Source of the DNA: Thalassovita gelatinovora
GTDB taxonomy: Bacteria > Pseudomonadota > Alphaproteobacteria > Rhodobacterales > Rhodobacteraceae
Length of the DNA stretch: 64,000 bases
Assembly: GCF_001458355.1 (NCBI RefSeq)
Contig: NZ_CYSA01000026.1
Span: forward strand, 186,001 to 250,000
Direction: 5' to 3'
The stretch's first letter is position 1, and each line of letters opens with the position of its first letter. Below are positions 42,309-50,773 of this stretch, in pieces. The position numbers were made by a program, and so were the translations under genes. The notes beneath the pieces are model-generated. The model did not search any database and was not told the origin of the DNA. It saw only the letters and a program-made list of their open reading frames with translations.

Positions 42309-44216
42309 ATGGACCATTCAAAAAACGACCGCCTGAAGACGGCTATTCTGCTCGTCGCCATGGCGGGGTTGGTATCGGGACTTGCCTTCTACGTCATCGG
42401 CAGGGCCGACTTGGCCGGTGCCGCTTGGTTGATTGGTGTCCTGCCCGCCCTTGCTGCGCTTCTGATCGAAATCCTGCGCAGCATCGGACGGGGCGAAGTC
42501 GGTCTCGACATCGTGGCTGCCCTGTCGATGACGGCGGCGCTGGTGTTCGGCGAAACACTGGCGGCAGCCGTCGTTGCGGTGATGTATTCCGGTGGAACCT
42601 TTCTCGAAAGTTTTGCTGAAGGTCGGGCGCGGCGCGAAATGCATGACCTGTTGTCCCGCGTGCCCCGGACAGCCACGCGCTATCTGAACGGCGGGCTTGA
42701 AGATGTTCCGCTCGACCGGATCGAAGCTGGCGACCGTTTGCTGATCCGGCAGGGCGATGTGGTGCCCGTGGATGGCAAGGTGACCTCCGACGCAGCCTTC
42801 GTGGATACCTCCGCACTGACCGGTGAATCGCTGCCTTTGCGGTTGTCCCGCGGGGCCGAAGCGATGAGCGGTTCGACCAACGCGGGCGACGCGTTCGACC
42901 TGACGGCGACGCGGCGCGCGGCGGAAAGCACCTATGCCGGGATCGTGCGGTTGGTCGAGGAAGCCCAGCAATCCAAGGCACCGATGTCGCGGCTGGCGGA
43001 CCGCTGGTCGCTGGGGTTCCTGGTGGTCACGGTTGTCATCGCCTTTGCCGCATGGAGGTTTACAGGCGACCCGATCCGCGCCGTAGCGGTGCTGGTCGTG
43101 GCCACGCCCTGTCCGCTGATCCTTGCCGTGCCGGTGGCGCTGGTCGCCGGGCTTTCGCGGGCCGCGCATTTTGGCGTGCTGATCAAGGGGGCCGGGCCGT
43201 TGGAAACGATGGCACGTATCCGCACGCTGATTCTCGACAAGACCGGCACCCTGACCGACGGGCGACCGCAGATTGTCTCGATCGACAGTCATGACGGCAT
43301 GTCCGCGGACGATATCCTGCGCCTTGCGGCAGCGCTCGATCAGGCATCGAAACATCCCGTCGCGCAGGCCATCGTTGCCGCCGCGAAGGCGCGGGGTCTG
43401 GTGCTGCCGGTACCGTCGGAAGTTGCAGAAATTCCCGGCGAAGGTGTCGTCGGAAGCGTCGAGGGTCACAAGGTCATCGTTGGCGGCGACGGTTTCGTCG
43501 CCAACCGGGTTGGTCGGCCCGCCGGCGATCATCCCGGGCTTGCGGTTGGATCGGTTCTCGTCGCCGTTGCCGTTGATGGGCACATGGCGGGGCATTTGGT
43601 CATGTCCGACCCGTTGCGAAAGGGTACAAGGGCCATGCTGAGCGGCCTGCGCCGGGAAGGTATCGGGCGCATCCTGATGGCGACGGGCGATCGGGCCGAG
43701 GTGGCAGAGCGCGTGACCGAAGGGCTTGGTCTCGACGGGGTGCGGGCAAACCTGACGCCCGATCAGAAAGTCCTGCTTGTCCTGACCGAACGCAAGAACG
43801 GCCCGGTGATGATGGTGGGGGACGGGGTGAATGACGCGCCCGCACTTGCGGCCGCCGATGTTGGCGTTGCGATGGGGGCAAGGGGGGCTGCCGCCTCGGC
43901 CGAAGCTGCCGATGTAGTGCTGTTGGTAGACCGGGTCGACCGGCTGGGGCCGGGGATCGAAATCGCGCGGGCTGCTCGGAGGATCGCGGTCGAAAGCGTG
44001 GTTGCCGGAATCGGGCTGTCGGTCGCCGGGATGATCGCGGCGGCCTTTGGCTATCTGACACCGGTTCAGGGGGCGCTTTTACAAGAAGTGATCGACGTGG
44101 CCGTCATCCTGAACGCATTGCGCGCACTGCGCATCAGACCACATGATCCGGCAGATTTCGAAGTCGCAAGCGGCCCGGAACCGGACACAATTGAATTGAA
44201 AGAAAGTGTATCATGA
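42309..44216 (+). CDS. Heavy-metal P1B-type ATPase
   Basis: A P-type ATPase of 635 residues. It has the actuator TGE (DTSALTGESLPL), the phosphorylation motif DKTGTLTDG (about 312), the SKHPVAQAI HP motif and the hinge MMVGDGVNDAPALAAADVG. The metal-site motif in the sixth helix reads ATPCPLILAVPVAL, that is TPC in the place of the CPC/SPC of copper or cobalt pumps. There is no N-terminal HMA domain. The metal is therefore uncertain. GGAAG precedes the ATG; the TTG at 42300 is an alternative. It is followed by the VIT/CCC1 gene with a 4-nt overlap. Confidence 0.9.
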   Translation: MDHSKNDRLKTAILLVAMAGLVSGLAFYVIGRADLAGAAWLIGVLPALAALLIEILRSIGRGEVGLDIVAALSMTAALVFGETLAAAVVAVMYSGGTFLESFAEGRARREMHDLLSRVPRTATRYLNGGLEDVPLDRIEAGDRLLIRQGDVVPVDGKVTSDAAFVDTSALTGESLPLRLSRGAEAMSGSTNAGDAFDLTATRRAAESTYAGIVRLVEEAQQSKAPMSRLADRWSLGFLVVTVVIAFAAWRFTGDPIRAVAVLVVATPCPLILAVPVALVAGLSRAAHFGVLIKGAGPLETMARIRTLILDKTGTLTDGRPQIVSIDSHDGMSADDILRLAAALDQASKHPVAQAIVAAAKARGLVLPVPSEVAEIPGEGVVGSVEGHKVIVGGDGFVANRVGRPAGDHPGLAVGSVLVAVAVDGHMAGHLVMSDPLRKGTRAMLSGLRREGIGRILMATGDRAEVAERVTEGLGLDGVRANLTPDQKVLLVLTERKNGPVMMVGDGVNDAPALAAADVGVAMGARGAAASAEAADVVLLVDRVDRLGPGIEIARAARRIAVESVVAGIGLSVAGMIAAAFGYLTPVQGALLQEVIDVAVILNALRALRIRPHDPADFEVASGPEPDTIELKESVS

Positions 44217-44914
44217 ACAAGCGTACCCATTCCGAAAACCACATGGTTCATCGCATCGGTTGGCTTCGGGCGGCTGTTCTTGGCGCGAATGACGGGCTTG
44301 TTTCAACCGCAAGCCTTGTGGTCGGCGTGGCCGCCGCAGGATCGGGACGCCCCGAAATCCTGATTGCCGGTCTTGCCGGGATGGTGGCCGGTGCGATGTC
44401 GATGGCGGCGGGGGAATATGTATCGGTCAGTTCCCAAACCGATGCAGAACAAGCGGATATCGCCCGCGAAACCAAGGAACTGCATGAAGCCCCCGAGGCC
44501 GAACTGGACGAATTGACGGGCATTTATGTTGCGCGCGGGCTGGAAGAAGATCTGGCACGACAAGTTGCGGTGCAACTCACCGCAAACGACGCGCTTGGGG
44601 CGCATGTCCGGGATGAACTTGGAATTTCGGAAACCGTTACGGCACATCCGATTCAGGCCGCGCTGGTGTCTGCCGTGACTTTTGCCATCGGGGCCGTTGT
44701 TCCGCTGATCGTCGCTTCGCTGGTGCCAACCGCCCAAATCACGCTTGTCGTCGCGTTTACGACCCTTGCCGCGCTTGCAGTGCTTGGTGGTCTTGGAGCA
44801 TCGGCGGGCGGCGCGGCTGTCGTAAAGGGGGCCGTTCGCGTGACCTTTTGGGGGGCGCTTGCAATGGTTGCGACAGCCATCGTCGGAATGGTTTTCGGGG
44901 TGACGACCGGGTAG
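44213..44914 (+). CDS. VIT1/CCC1-family Fe2+/Mn2+ transporter
   Basis: A protein of 233 residues with five membrane helices and the family start RIGWLRAAVLGANDGLVSTA. It also has AGLAGMVAGAMSMAAGEYVS, a cytoplasmic helical loop with acidic residues (ETKELHEAPEAELDELTGIY) and a C-terminal pair of helices. VIT/CCC1 proteins export or sequester Fe(II)/Mn(II). The gene overlaps the P-type ATPase by 4 nt and probably ends the operon, consistent with a joint metal-homeostasis role. Confidence 0.9.
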   Translation: MNKRTHSENHMVHRIGWLRAAVLGANDGLVSTASLVVGVAAAGSGRPEILIAGLAGMVAGAMSMAAGEYVSVSSQTDAEQADIARETKELHEAPEAELDELTGIYVARGLEEDLARQVAVQLTANDALGAHVRDELGISETVTAHPIQAALVSAVTFAIGAVVPLIVASLVPTAQITLVVAFTTLAALAVLGGLGASAGGAAVVKGAVRVTFWGALAMVATAIVGMVFGVTTG

Positions 44915-45128
44915 CCCTCACGACTGCGGATGAAAAGACGGCTTGAAGGGGCGGCGTTTTTTTCGCCACGCGACGCTGGTAAACCGACGCGTTGTTTCAG
45001 GGCCGAACCTGTGCCTGGACTGAAGAGAAATCAACGACGACTGTCGGATCACACCCAAGCAGTTTTCTTTCTGCGCGGTGCATCTACGTCAATGGCGGGT
45101 TTCACACTTCACGCGCCTTGAAAACGAC

Positions 45129-45154
45129 AGCGGCGCCCCAAAAAAGGCGCCGCT
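45129..45154 (-). terminator. Hairpin terminator downstream of the MetX-like gene
   Basis: A 9-bp GC stem AGCGGCGCC / GGCGCCGCT with an 8-nt loop lies 25 nt past the stop of the minus-strand hydrolase gene. The T-run on that strand is in the loop rather than after the stem, so the hairpin is strong but the U-tract is weak. It may serve both the hydrolase operon and the convergent VIT gene. Confidence 0.6.
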
Positions 45155-45178
45155 TCTGGTTCTCAAAGGTGGTGCAGA

Positions 45179-46198
45179 TCAGCTCGCCAGCAGCTCCGTG
45201 AGCTTTTCGTCGATGAATTTCACATCCTCGGGGTTGGTGCCCGGGCCGCCCGCGAAATGGCCCCAGATCGAAGGCACCGGGACATAGTCGGCATTGGGCA
45301 TGTTCGCGACTTCGTTCTGGCTGTCTTCGACCGGGAAATAAAGATCGGTCTGACCGGGCATCACATAGGCTTTGGCCTTGATCGCGCCGAGTGCTGCCTT
45401 GTAATCGCCGTTGTAGAGTTCGTTATCGCTGATATCGCCATGCTGCCAGGTCCAGGCCATCGTCAGCAGGTTGTTGGCATCCTTGGGCAGGAAGAAACCT
45501 TCCCAGAAACCGATCAGGAAATCTTCCAGTGACGCATATCCGAGCGTTTTGAGATCGAGTTCTTCACGGTAGAAAGTCTGCGACAGGCCCCAACCGGCAT
45601 AGACCCGACCCACTGCGCGCAGGCCCTTTTCAGGCTTGGTCGTATAGCGCCCGTTTTCCCAGGCGGAATCGGCGCGCAGCGCGGCCTTGACGCCTTCGAG
45701 GAAGACATAGTTGTGGCGGGAACATTTGGCCGAGCCGCAGAACGGCGCGATCCGTTCGACCATATCGGGGAACAGGGCGCCCCAATGGAAGGTCTGAAGC
45801 GCCCCCATCGACCAGCCGGTCACCATGCGGATCTTCTCGATGCCAAATTTCTCGGTGATCAGCCGGTGTTGCGCCATCACGTTGTCATAGGGCGTGACAT
45901 CGGGGAAGCGGTCGGCATTATACGGCTCGGGCGTGTTCGACGGCGAAGACGAAAGACCGTTGCCGAACATGTTCGGGATGATGATAAAGTACTTTTCGGG
46001 GTCAAGCGCCATGCCCGCACCGATCAGCCATTCGTTGTCATAATGCTGACCTGAATACCAGGTCGGGTAGACGATCACATTGTCCTTGGCGGCGTTGAGA
46101 GTGCCGAAGGTCTTGTAGGCCAGTTTGCAATCAGGGACAGCAAGCCCGCATTGGAATTTGTAGGTGCCAAGGTCGAAGATTTCGTAGTCGATAGTCAT
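45179..46198 (-). CDS. Alpha/beta-hydrolase, MetX (homoserine O-acetyltransferase)-like
   Basis: A protein of 339 residues with the MetX-type fold: MTIDYEIFDLGTYKFQCGLA, LAYKTFGTLNAAKDNVIVYP, the nucleophile elbow VTGWSMGALQTFHW (GWSMG, serine at about 133), acid region PGQTDLYFPVEDSQ and late histidine SIWGHFAGGPG. Bona fide MetX enzymes have GGSMGG, so this is probably a relative acting on another ester, amide or lactam. The start at 46198 is preceded by AAAGGA. It is 70 nt downstream of the NCS1 permease gene on the same strand, suggesting it acts on what that permease brings in. Confidence 0.83.
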   Translation of the reverse strand: MTIDYEIFDLGTYKFQCGLAVPDCKLAYKTFGTLNAAKDNVIVYPTWYSGQHYDNEWLIGAGMALDPEKYFIIIPNMFGNGLSSSPSNTPEPYNADRFPDVTPYDNVMAQHRLITEKFGIEKIRMVTGWSMGALQTFHWGALFPDMVERIAPFCGSAKCSRHNYVFLEGVKAALRADSAWENGRYTTKPEKGLRAVGRVYAGWGLSQTFYREELDLKTLGYASLEDFLIGFWEGFFLPKDANNLLTMAWTWQHGDISDNELYNGDYKAALGAIKAKAYVMPGQTDLYFPVEDSQNEVANMPNADYVPVPSIWGHFAGGPGTNPEDVKFIDEKLTELLAS

Positions 46199-46268
46199 GG
46201 TAGGATCCTTTGGTTGAAATGTGTGCTGCGGTCCGCACCGCAGCACACTCGGATTTGGTGCGATAAGA

Positions 46269-47600
46269 TCAGGCGCGCGCGTTGTTCCCGGTAAGGGCGC
46301 TCAGAACATAGTAGGCGGCACCGCCCACCAGTCCAGCAGAGACCGCCGTGGACAGATGCGGCAAATACCACTCGACGACGAAGGCCACTGCCGAACCACA
46401 GGCCCAGGCCAGGAAAGCCGTCCCGCGCCAGTCGGCTTCAATCTCGGACCCTTTGCGGACCAAGTACTGATCAACCAGGATGATTGCCCCGATCGGCGGC
46501 ACCAAGATGCCCAGCAGTGACAGCCACTGAATGAAAAAGGCCCAGACGTTGGTCGCGGCGATGACGATGCCGATCGCGCCAAGAATGATCGCGAAAAGCC
46601 GCATGTGACTGCCCAGGATGCGCGACCAGCCGGTGGCGGCGTTATACAGGCAGTGGGCACAGACCGACCCGAGATTCACGTAGAGGAACAGGAAGGCCAA
46701 CGCGCTGAGCCAAGTCAGTTGCTGGGCATTCAAATAGCCGAACATGTTGTCGGTGCCAAAGGGGTTGGCATCGGGCACGGCCAGCGCAGCGGTCATCACA
46801 CCGCCGACCATCATGGCGACGAGGTTGGCAAAGGGGAAGGCGCTGAAGGTGGCGACCCACGAGCTTTTTTCGTCAGCAGCCCATCGGTTGAAGTCGGCAG
46901 TCACGGTGCCGGCGTCGATAAACAACGCAATGACGACCGTCAGGCCGACCCCCATGGTCATGGTGGCGGCGCCGTTGTTACCCGGATATGCCATGATCGC
47001 GTCCCAGCCCGAAGTGGCAGCGGCGTCTCCGGCAACCCACAGGCCAAGAACGACAAACAGCGGGACCGAAATCGTGCCGATGATGTGCAGCCCTCTGACG
47101 CCGACAAAGGTAATGCCAATGTAAAGCGCACCAGCGATCACCGTCATGACAACGTAATTCAGCCCATAGGTCGAACTGACCAGCGCGCCGGTAATTCCGG
47201 TTTGCACCGCATACCAGCCCAGCAAAAGCGTCGACAGCAGGCCAGAAGCGAAAACATAGCCCTTGCGGCCGAAAACGATGCTGGCAAGCAGGGCGAAGTT
47301 CAGCCCTTTGCGGGCCCCAAGCTGGCCCAGCAGGCCGACATAGAACAGCATGATCAAGTTGCCGATGACCATCGCCTTGAGCGCAGCGGTGAAACCCATG
47401 CCGAGCACGAGGATCGAACCGGTCATTGCCCCGGTGATGATCATCGGGAAACCCATCCAGACCATGGTGATGGAGAACATGCTGTGCCGCGCCTTGGCGG
47501 GCACCGGTTCGTGTTCGTATTCTTCACCTAAGGCGTGGTCGACATTTTCTTCTATTCTTTCGAGCTCATCAGGCTCGAAGTGCTTGTTTGATTCTGACAT
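46269..47600 (-). CDS. NCS1-family (CodB-like) nucleobase/heterocycle permease
   Basis: A protein of 443 residues with about twelve hydrophobic helices and a hydrophilic N-terminus (MSESNKHFEPDELERIEENV). It has the NCS1 pattern FSITMVWMGFPMIITGAMTG, NLIMLFYVGLLGQLGARKGL, LFIDAGTVTADFNRWA and PPIGAIILVDQYLVRKG, typical of cytosine/purine/allantoin-type permeases. AGAGAGG precedes the ATG at 47600. Its long leader contains a terminator with an upstream alternative pairing. The partner MetX-like hydrolase and the nearby amide operon suggest an N-containing heterocycle or amide as substrate. Confidence 0.87.
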   Translation of the reverse strand: MSESNKHFEPDELERIEENVDHALGEEYEHEPVPAKARHSMFSITMVWMGFPMIITGAMTGSILVLGMGFTAALKAMVIGNLIMLFYVGLLGQLGARKGLNFALLASIVFGRKGYVFASGLLSTLLLGWYAVQTGITGALVSSTYGLNYVVMTVIAGALYIGITFVGVRGLHIIGTISVPLFVVLGLWVAGDAAATSGWDAIMAYPGNNGAATMTMGVGLTVVIALFIDAGTVTADFNRWAADEKSSWVATFSAFPFANLVAMMVGGVMTAALAVPDANPFGTDNMFGYLNAQQLTWLSALAFLFLYVNLGSVCAHCLYNAATGWSRILGSHMRLFAIILGAIGIVIAATNVWAFFIQWLSLLGILVPPIGAIILVDQYLVRKGSEIEADWRGTAFLAWACGSAVAFVVEWYLPHLSTAVSAGLVGGAAYYVLSALTGNNARA

Positions 47601-47861
47601 TGCATTACCTCTCTGTCGTTGTAGGCGTGGTTATTTTTTTTAAGGAAGCGGGTTTTCAAGGCATGCAGAGGCCAGTGCCCGGCGGTGATACCGACGGGCG
47701 CCCAAACGGACGGAAGTGCTGATCGGGCTTTTCTGATCCGCCACGCCGACAAAACATACCGCACAGGCGCAGTGTGTCTGGATGGGGCGTTGCCAGGTCG
47801 GACGTCTGTGCCTTGCGGTGTTTCCTCCCAGCCGGATGGGTTGATGGGAACAACAAAAACG

Positions 47862-47908
47862 AAAAAAGCCCCGACTGGTCGAAACTCTATCGACCACGTT
47901 CGGGGCTT
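47862..47908 (-). terminator. Rho-independent terminator in the NCS1 permease leader
   Basis: The outer stem is AGCCCCGA / TCGGGGCT and the inner stem GGTCGA / TCGACC, followed on the minus strand by six T. It lies about 260 nt upstream of the permease ATG, with no gene between it and the divergent amide operon, so it must act on the permease leader transcript itself. Confidence 0.8.
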
Positions 47909-47951
47909 AACTGCCTATACCATGTTCAGGCACGCCTTTGGACCCGAACAC
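47862..47951 (-). promoter_or_regulatory. Leader attenuator or riboswitch-like element of the NCS1 permease operon
   Basis: On the minus strand, TGTTCGGG (47950-47943) can pair with CCTGAACA (47930-47923) to form a hairpin with a 12-nt loop. Its core GTTCGGG can instead pair perfectly with CCCGAAC (47904-47898), which belongs to the 5' arm of the terminator at 47862-47908. The two states are mutually exclusive, the layout of a transcription-attenuating riboswitch. I could not match the conserved sequence to a known class. Confidence 0.55.
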
Positions 47952-48455
47952 CTAAAGCCTAGACATGATTCGTTAATAAATGCAAATTTTTGATTGCGTA
48001 CCGGGGGGCGAAACGGTCTTGCTACGCATTTTTCCGACTTTTGAGGTGGATATTTAAGCATTTTTGTTAAAGCGCCTAATAATTAATCGATTTTTACCAT
48101 AAAAACCGGCTGAATTTGGGAGCTTGGGCGGCTCAAAGAAGCTCTGTATCGATGGCTTCACTGTATTTGCCCGATCAAGTCGCGGTAACCCTTCTGCCGT
48201 TTTCCTTGCGTAGGCTTGCACGTCAAAAGCAGATATCATCGGGCAGATCAGCAGTGATCGCGCAAAGTTTTCAGGCTGAATTCCGGGTGGTTGATCGGCG
48301 CGATTTTCTTGACGAATCGCTTTGACGTCAGGGATCTTTCTGTCCCTGATTGCGCAGTTTTGTTTGAAGCAAAAACTTAGATATGCGACAAGCTGCTGAA
48401 AATAATAAGTTAAATATATCTTGCAAAATTGACGTCTATGTTCAACGATTAAGAC
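47952..48455. other. Divergent promoter region between permease and amide operons
   Basis: About 500 bp without a convincing gene. It is AT-richer than its surroundings, as expected for two divergent promoters. Open frames here are short and lack ribosome sites. I could not place reliable -35/-10 or -24/-12 boxes. The two attenuator leaders begin at either end of this stretch. Confidence 0.5.
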
Positions 48456-48473
48456 AGGTTCAAATGCGAACCT
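48456..48473 (+). promoter_or_regulatory. Hexaloop hairpin P1 in the amide operon leader
   Basis: AGGTTC-AAATGC-GAACCT forms a 6-bp stem with a six-nucleotide loop, 20 nt before the leader terminator. ANTAR proteins such as the AmiR encoded in this operon recognise paired small hairpins with hexanucleotide loops ahead of or within terminators. The loop AAATGC resembles the GAATGC at the tip of the terminator hairpin. It does not exactly fit the A1/G4 loop consensus as I remember it. Confidence 0.5.
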
Positions 48474-48493
48474 AACAAAATGACGAGCAAATA

Positions 48494-48538
48494 GGCTCTC
48501 CGTTCGTGGTGAATGCACCGCGCCGGAGGGCCTTTTTT
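48494..48538 (+). terminator. Leader terminator of the amide transport/amidase operon
   Basis: The stem GGCTCTCCG / CGGAGGGCC (one G-T pair), topped by an inner 7-bp stem CGTGGTG / CACCGCG, is followed by six T. It lies 48 nt before the ATG of the first gene. The upstream neighbour is divergent, so this cannot terminate an incoming transcript. It is best read as an attenuator to be overcome by AmiR. Confidence 0.85.
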
Positions 48539-48585
48539 ATTGCCAAATCTAATGGTTGCTCGCATCCAACAGAGGAGAAGTCTGA

Positions 48586-49821
48586 ATGAAACGTCGCGAT
48601 TTTCTAGGGAGCCTCGGAGCTGTCGGGACAACTGGTATGTTGTCGACACCGGCATTGCTATCCTCGGCCAGTCGGGCCTTTGCACAAGGCAATGACATTC
48701 CCGTCGGCCTGCTGTTTTCGCTGACCGGTGCGGTGGCCGTTGTGGAAAGCACGTTGCACGATGCCGCGCTTATGGCGATTGAAGAAATCAATGCTGCGGG
48801 CGGCGTTCATGGCCGTCAACTGAGGCCGATCATCGAAGATCCCGCTTCTGATCCGGCAACCTATGCCGACCGCGCGCGGCGTCTCATGATCCGTGATAAA
48901 TGCGTCAGCGTCTTTGGATCGTACACCTCGGCCAGCCGACAAGCCGTCCTTCCGGTCACCGAACAGCGCAAGAACCTCTATTGGTATCCGACGCTCTATG
49001 AAGGTCGCGAATGTTCGCGCAACGTCATGTATGGCGGTGCCGTTCCCAACCAGCAGCAGGACGATCTGATCCCTTGGGCGATCGAAAATTTCGGTCCGCG
49101 CTTCTACATGATCGGCAACAACTACGTCTATCCCAAAGAAGAAAACAACTACTGCAAGACACTGCTTGAACAATACGGCGGCGAAGTCGTGAACGAAGAA
49201 TATGTGCCGCTTGGCCATTCGGATTTCAGTTCCGTCATCAACCGGATCCGGGCCGAAAAGCCGGACGTCATTTTCGCCACCGTCGTCGGCGATTCCGACG
49301 TGGCTTTCGCCCGCCAATATCACGCTGCTGAACTGGACCCGTCGAAAATGCCGGTGGTCAGCCTGACCCGCTCCGAGGTCGAGGTCAAAGCGATCGGCGG
49401 CGAAGCCGCGGCCGGCCATTTTTCGTCGGCACCGTATTTCATGGGCCACGCCACCCCGGAAAACGAAAAGTTCGTCGAAGCCTACAAGTCGCGCTATGGC
49501 GGCGATCAGGTGACCCATTTCGTAAGCGAAGCCGCCTATTTCCAAGTCTACCAGTTCAAGGCAGCGCTTGAGAAACTCGATCCTGCGAACATCACGCCGG
49601 AAACCATTCGTGACGCGGCGGTTGGCCTGAGGCTCAACGCTCCGCAGGGCGAAATCCTGGTCGATGAAAATCTGCACACGCATCTTTGGCCGAAAATTGG
49701 CCAGTGGCAGGCCAATGGTCAGGCCGAGGTTCTTGTCGAATCTAAGGAACGGATCGCGCCAAAGCCGTACGCGGCTTACGAAGGCCAAACCTGCACCGGC
49801 CAAGGGCTGGTCAAGGCCTGA
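48586..49821 (+). CDS. Amide/urea-type ABC transporter substrate-binding protein
   Basis: A protein of 411 residues with a Tat-like signal (MKRRDFLGSLGAVGTTG) and a type I periplasmic-binding fold of the UrtA/FmdD/AmiC group: IPVGLLFSLTGAVAVVESTL, FGSYTSASRQAVLPVTEQRK, WYPTLYEGRECSRNVMYGGA and GNNYVYPKEENNYCKTLLEQ. It resembles the AmiC encoded later in the same operon. It binds urea or a short-chain amide in the periplasm and delivers it to the permease. GAGGAG precedes the ATG, and the attenuator hairpin lies 48 nt upstream. Confidence 0.9.
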   Translation: MKRRDFLGSLGAVGTTGMLSTPALLSSASRAFAQGNDIPVGLLFSLTGAVAVVESTLHDAALMAIEEINAAGGVHGRQLRPIIEDPASDPATYADRARRLMIRDKCVSVFGSYTSASRQAVLPVTEQRKNLYWYPTLYEGRECSRNVMYGGAVPNQQQDDLIPWAIENFGPRFYMIGNNYVYPKEENNYCKTLLEQYGGEVVNEEYVPLGHSDFSSVINRIRAEKPDVIFATVVGDSDVAFARQYHAAELDPSKMPVVSLTRSEVEVKAIGGEAAAGHFSSAPYFMGHATPENEKFVEAYKSRYGGDQVTHFVSEAAYFQVYQFKAALEKLDPANITPETIRDAAVGLRLNAPQGEILVDENLHTHLWPKIGQWQANGQAEVLVESKERIAPKPYAAYEGQTCTGQGLVKA

Positions 49822-49893
49822 ACCAACCCTTCAACCAAGAAAAATAGCGTCCGACTCTGAAATACGAGTCGGACCAACGGGAAAGGCGTTCCT

Positions 49894-50763
49894 ATGGACG
49901 TGATTGCAAACCAACTTTTCGCCGGCCTGAGCATGGCTTCGATCCTGCTCATGATCGCGCTCGGATTGGCGATCATCTATGGCGCGATGGGTGTTATCAA
50001 TCTGGCGCATGGCGAATTCGTGATGCTCGGCGCCTATGCCGCCTGGGCATTGCAGACCTATGTCGGGATCGGCATCTTGCTGGCGTTGCCCTTCGTGTTC
50101 ATTTCCGTGGCCGTCGTGGGATGGATCGTTGAAAAGGTTGTCGTTCAGAACCTCTATCACCGGCCACTCGACACCATCTTGGCGACATGGGGCATCGGGA
50201 TCATCCTGCAACAGACCGTGCGTCTTGGTGTGGGGGCTGAATCGCGTTTCGTGAAAGGCCCGGACATCCTGACCGGCAATACAGAAATTGGTCCTCTTAT
50301 CATGTCGAATTACAGGTTGTTCGTGATCGTTTTCTCGATAGCGGTCCTTGCGGCGACCTGGATGCTGATGACGCGTACAGAGTTCGGGATGAAGCTTCGG
50401 GCGGTAATCCAGAACCGGGGTATTTCCGAATGCTACGGGATCGAGGCAAAGCGCATCTATTCGATCACCTTCGCTTATGGTGCGGGCCTTGCTGGCATTG
50501 CCGGGGCGCTTATCACGCCGCTGTTCAGCACCATTCCCACCATGGGAACCGGCCTTGTCGTCGATGCCTTTCTGGTCGTGATCGTCGGCGGTCTTGGCAG
50601 CCTGATCGGCTCTGCTGCGGCCTCTGTTCTAATTGGCGAGGCGACGGCGATCTTTTCCATCGTGATCAATGACACGCTTGGCCGCATCGCAGTTCTGGCG
50701 GGCATCATTCTTCTGATCCGGTTCCGCCCTCGCGGGCTCTTCCCGACCGAAACACGTCGCTAA
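49894..50763 (+). CDS. ABC transporter permease, UrtB/LivH type
   Basis: An inner-membrane permease of 289 residues of the branched-chain amino acid/urea (HAAT) family: LIMIALGLAIIYGAMGVINL, AHGEFVMLGAYAAW, the EAA-like cytoplasmic region AVIQNRGISECYGIEAKRIY, and VDAFLVVIVGGLGSLIGSA. It pairs with the LivM-type permease 10 nt downstream. AAAGGCG precedes the ATG. It belongs to the amide operon. Confidence 0.92.
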   Translation: MDVIANQLFAGLSMASILLMIALGLAIIYGAMGVINLAHGEFVMLGAYAAWALQTYVGIGILLALPFVFISVAVVGWIVEKVVVQNLYHRPLDTILATWGIGIILQQTVRLGVGAESRFVKGPDILTGNTEIGPLIMSNYRLFVIVFSIAVLAATWMLMTRTEFGMKLRAVIQNRGISECYGIEAKRIYSITFAYGAGLAGIAGALITPLFSTIPTMGTGLVVDAFLVVIVGGLGSLIGSAAASVLIGEATAIFSIVINDTLGRIAVLAGIILLIRFRPRGLFPTETRR

Positions 50764-50773
50764 GGAAACAGGT

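Noticed and set aside
45129-45154. Inverted repeat as the end of a mobile element
   Set aside because: There is no partner copy or transposase; it is a hairpin just after a stop codon, best explained as a terminator.
47862-47990. Guanidine-I (ykkC) riboswitch before the NCS1 permease
   Set aside because: The leader has a CTAGG-like stretch and a GGTCC, but the expected conserved blocks are not present in order, so I report only an unclassified attenuator.
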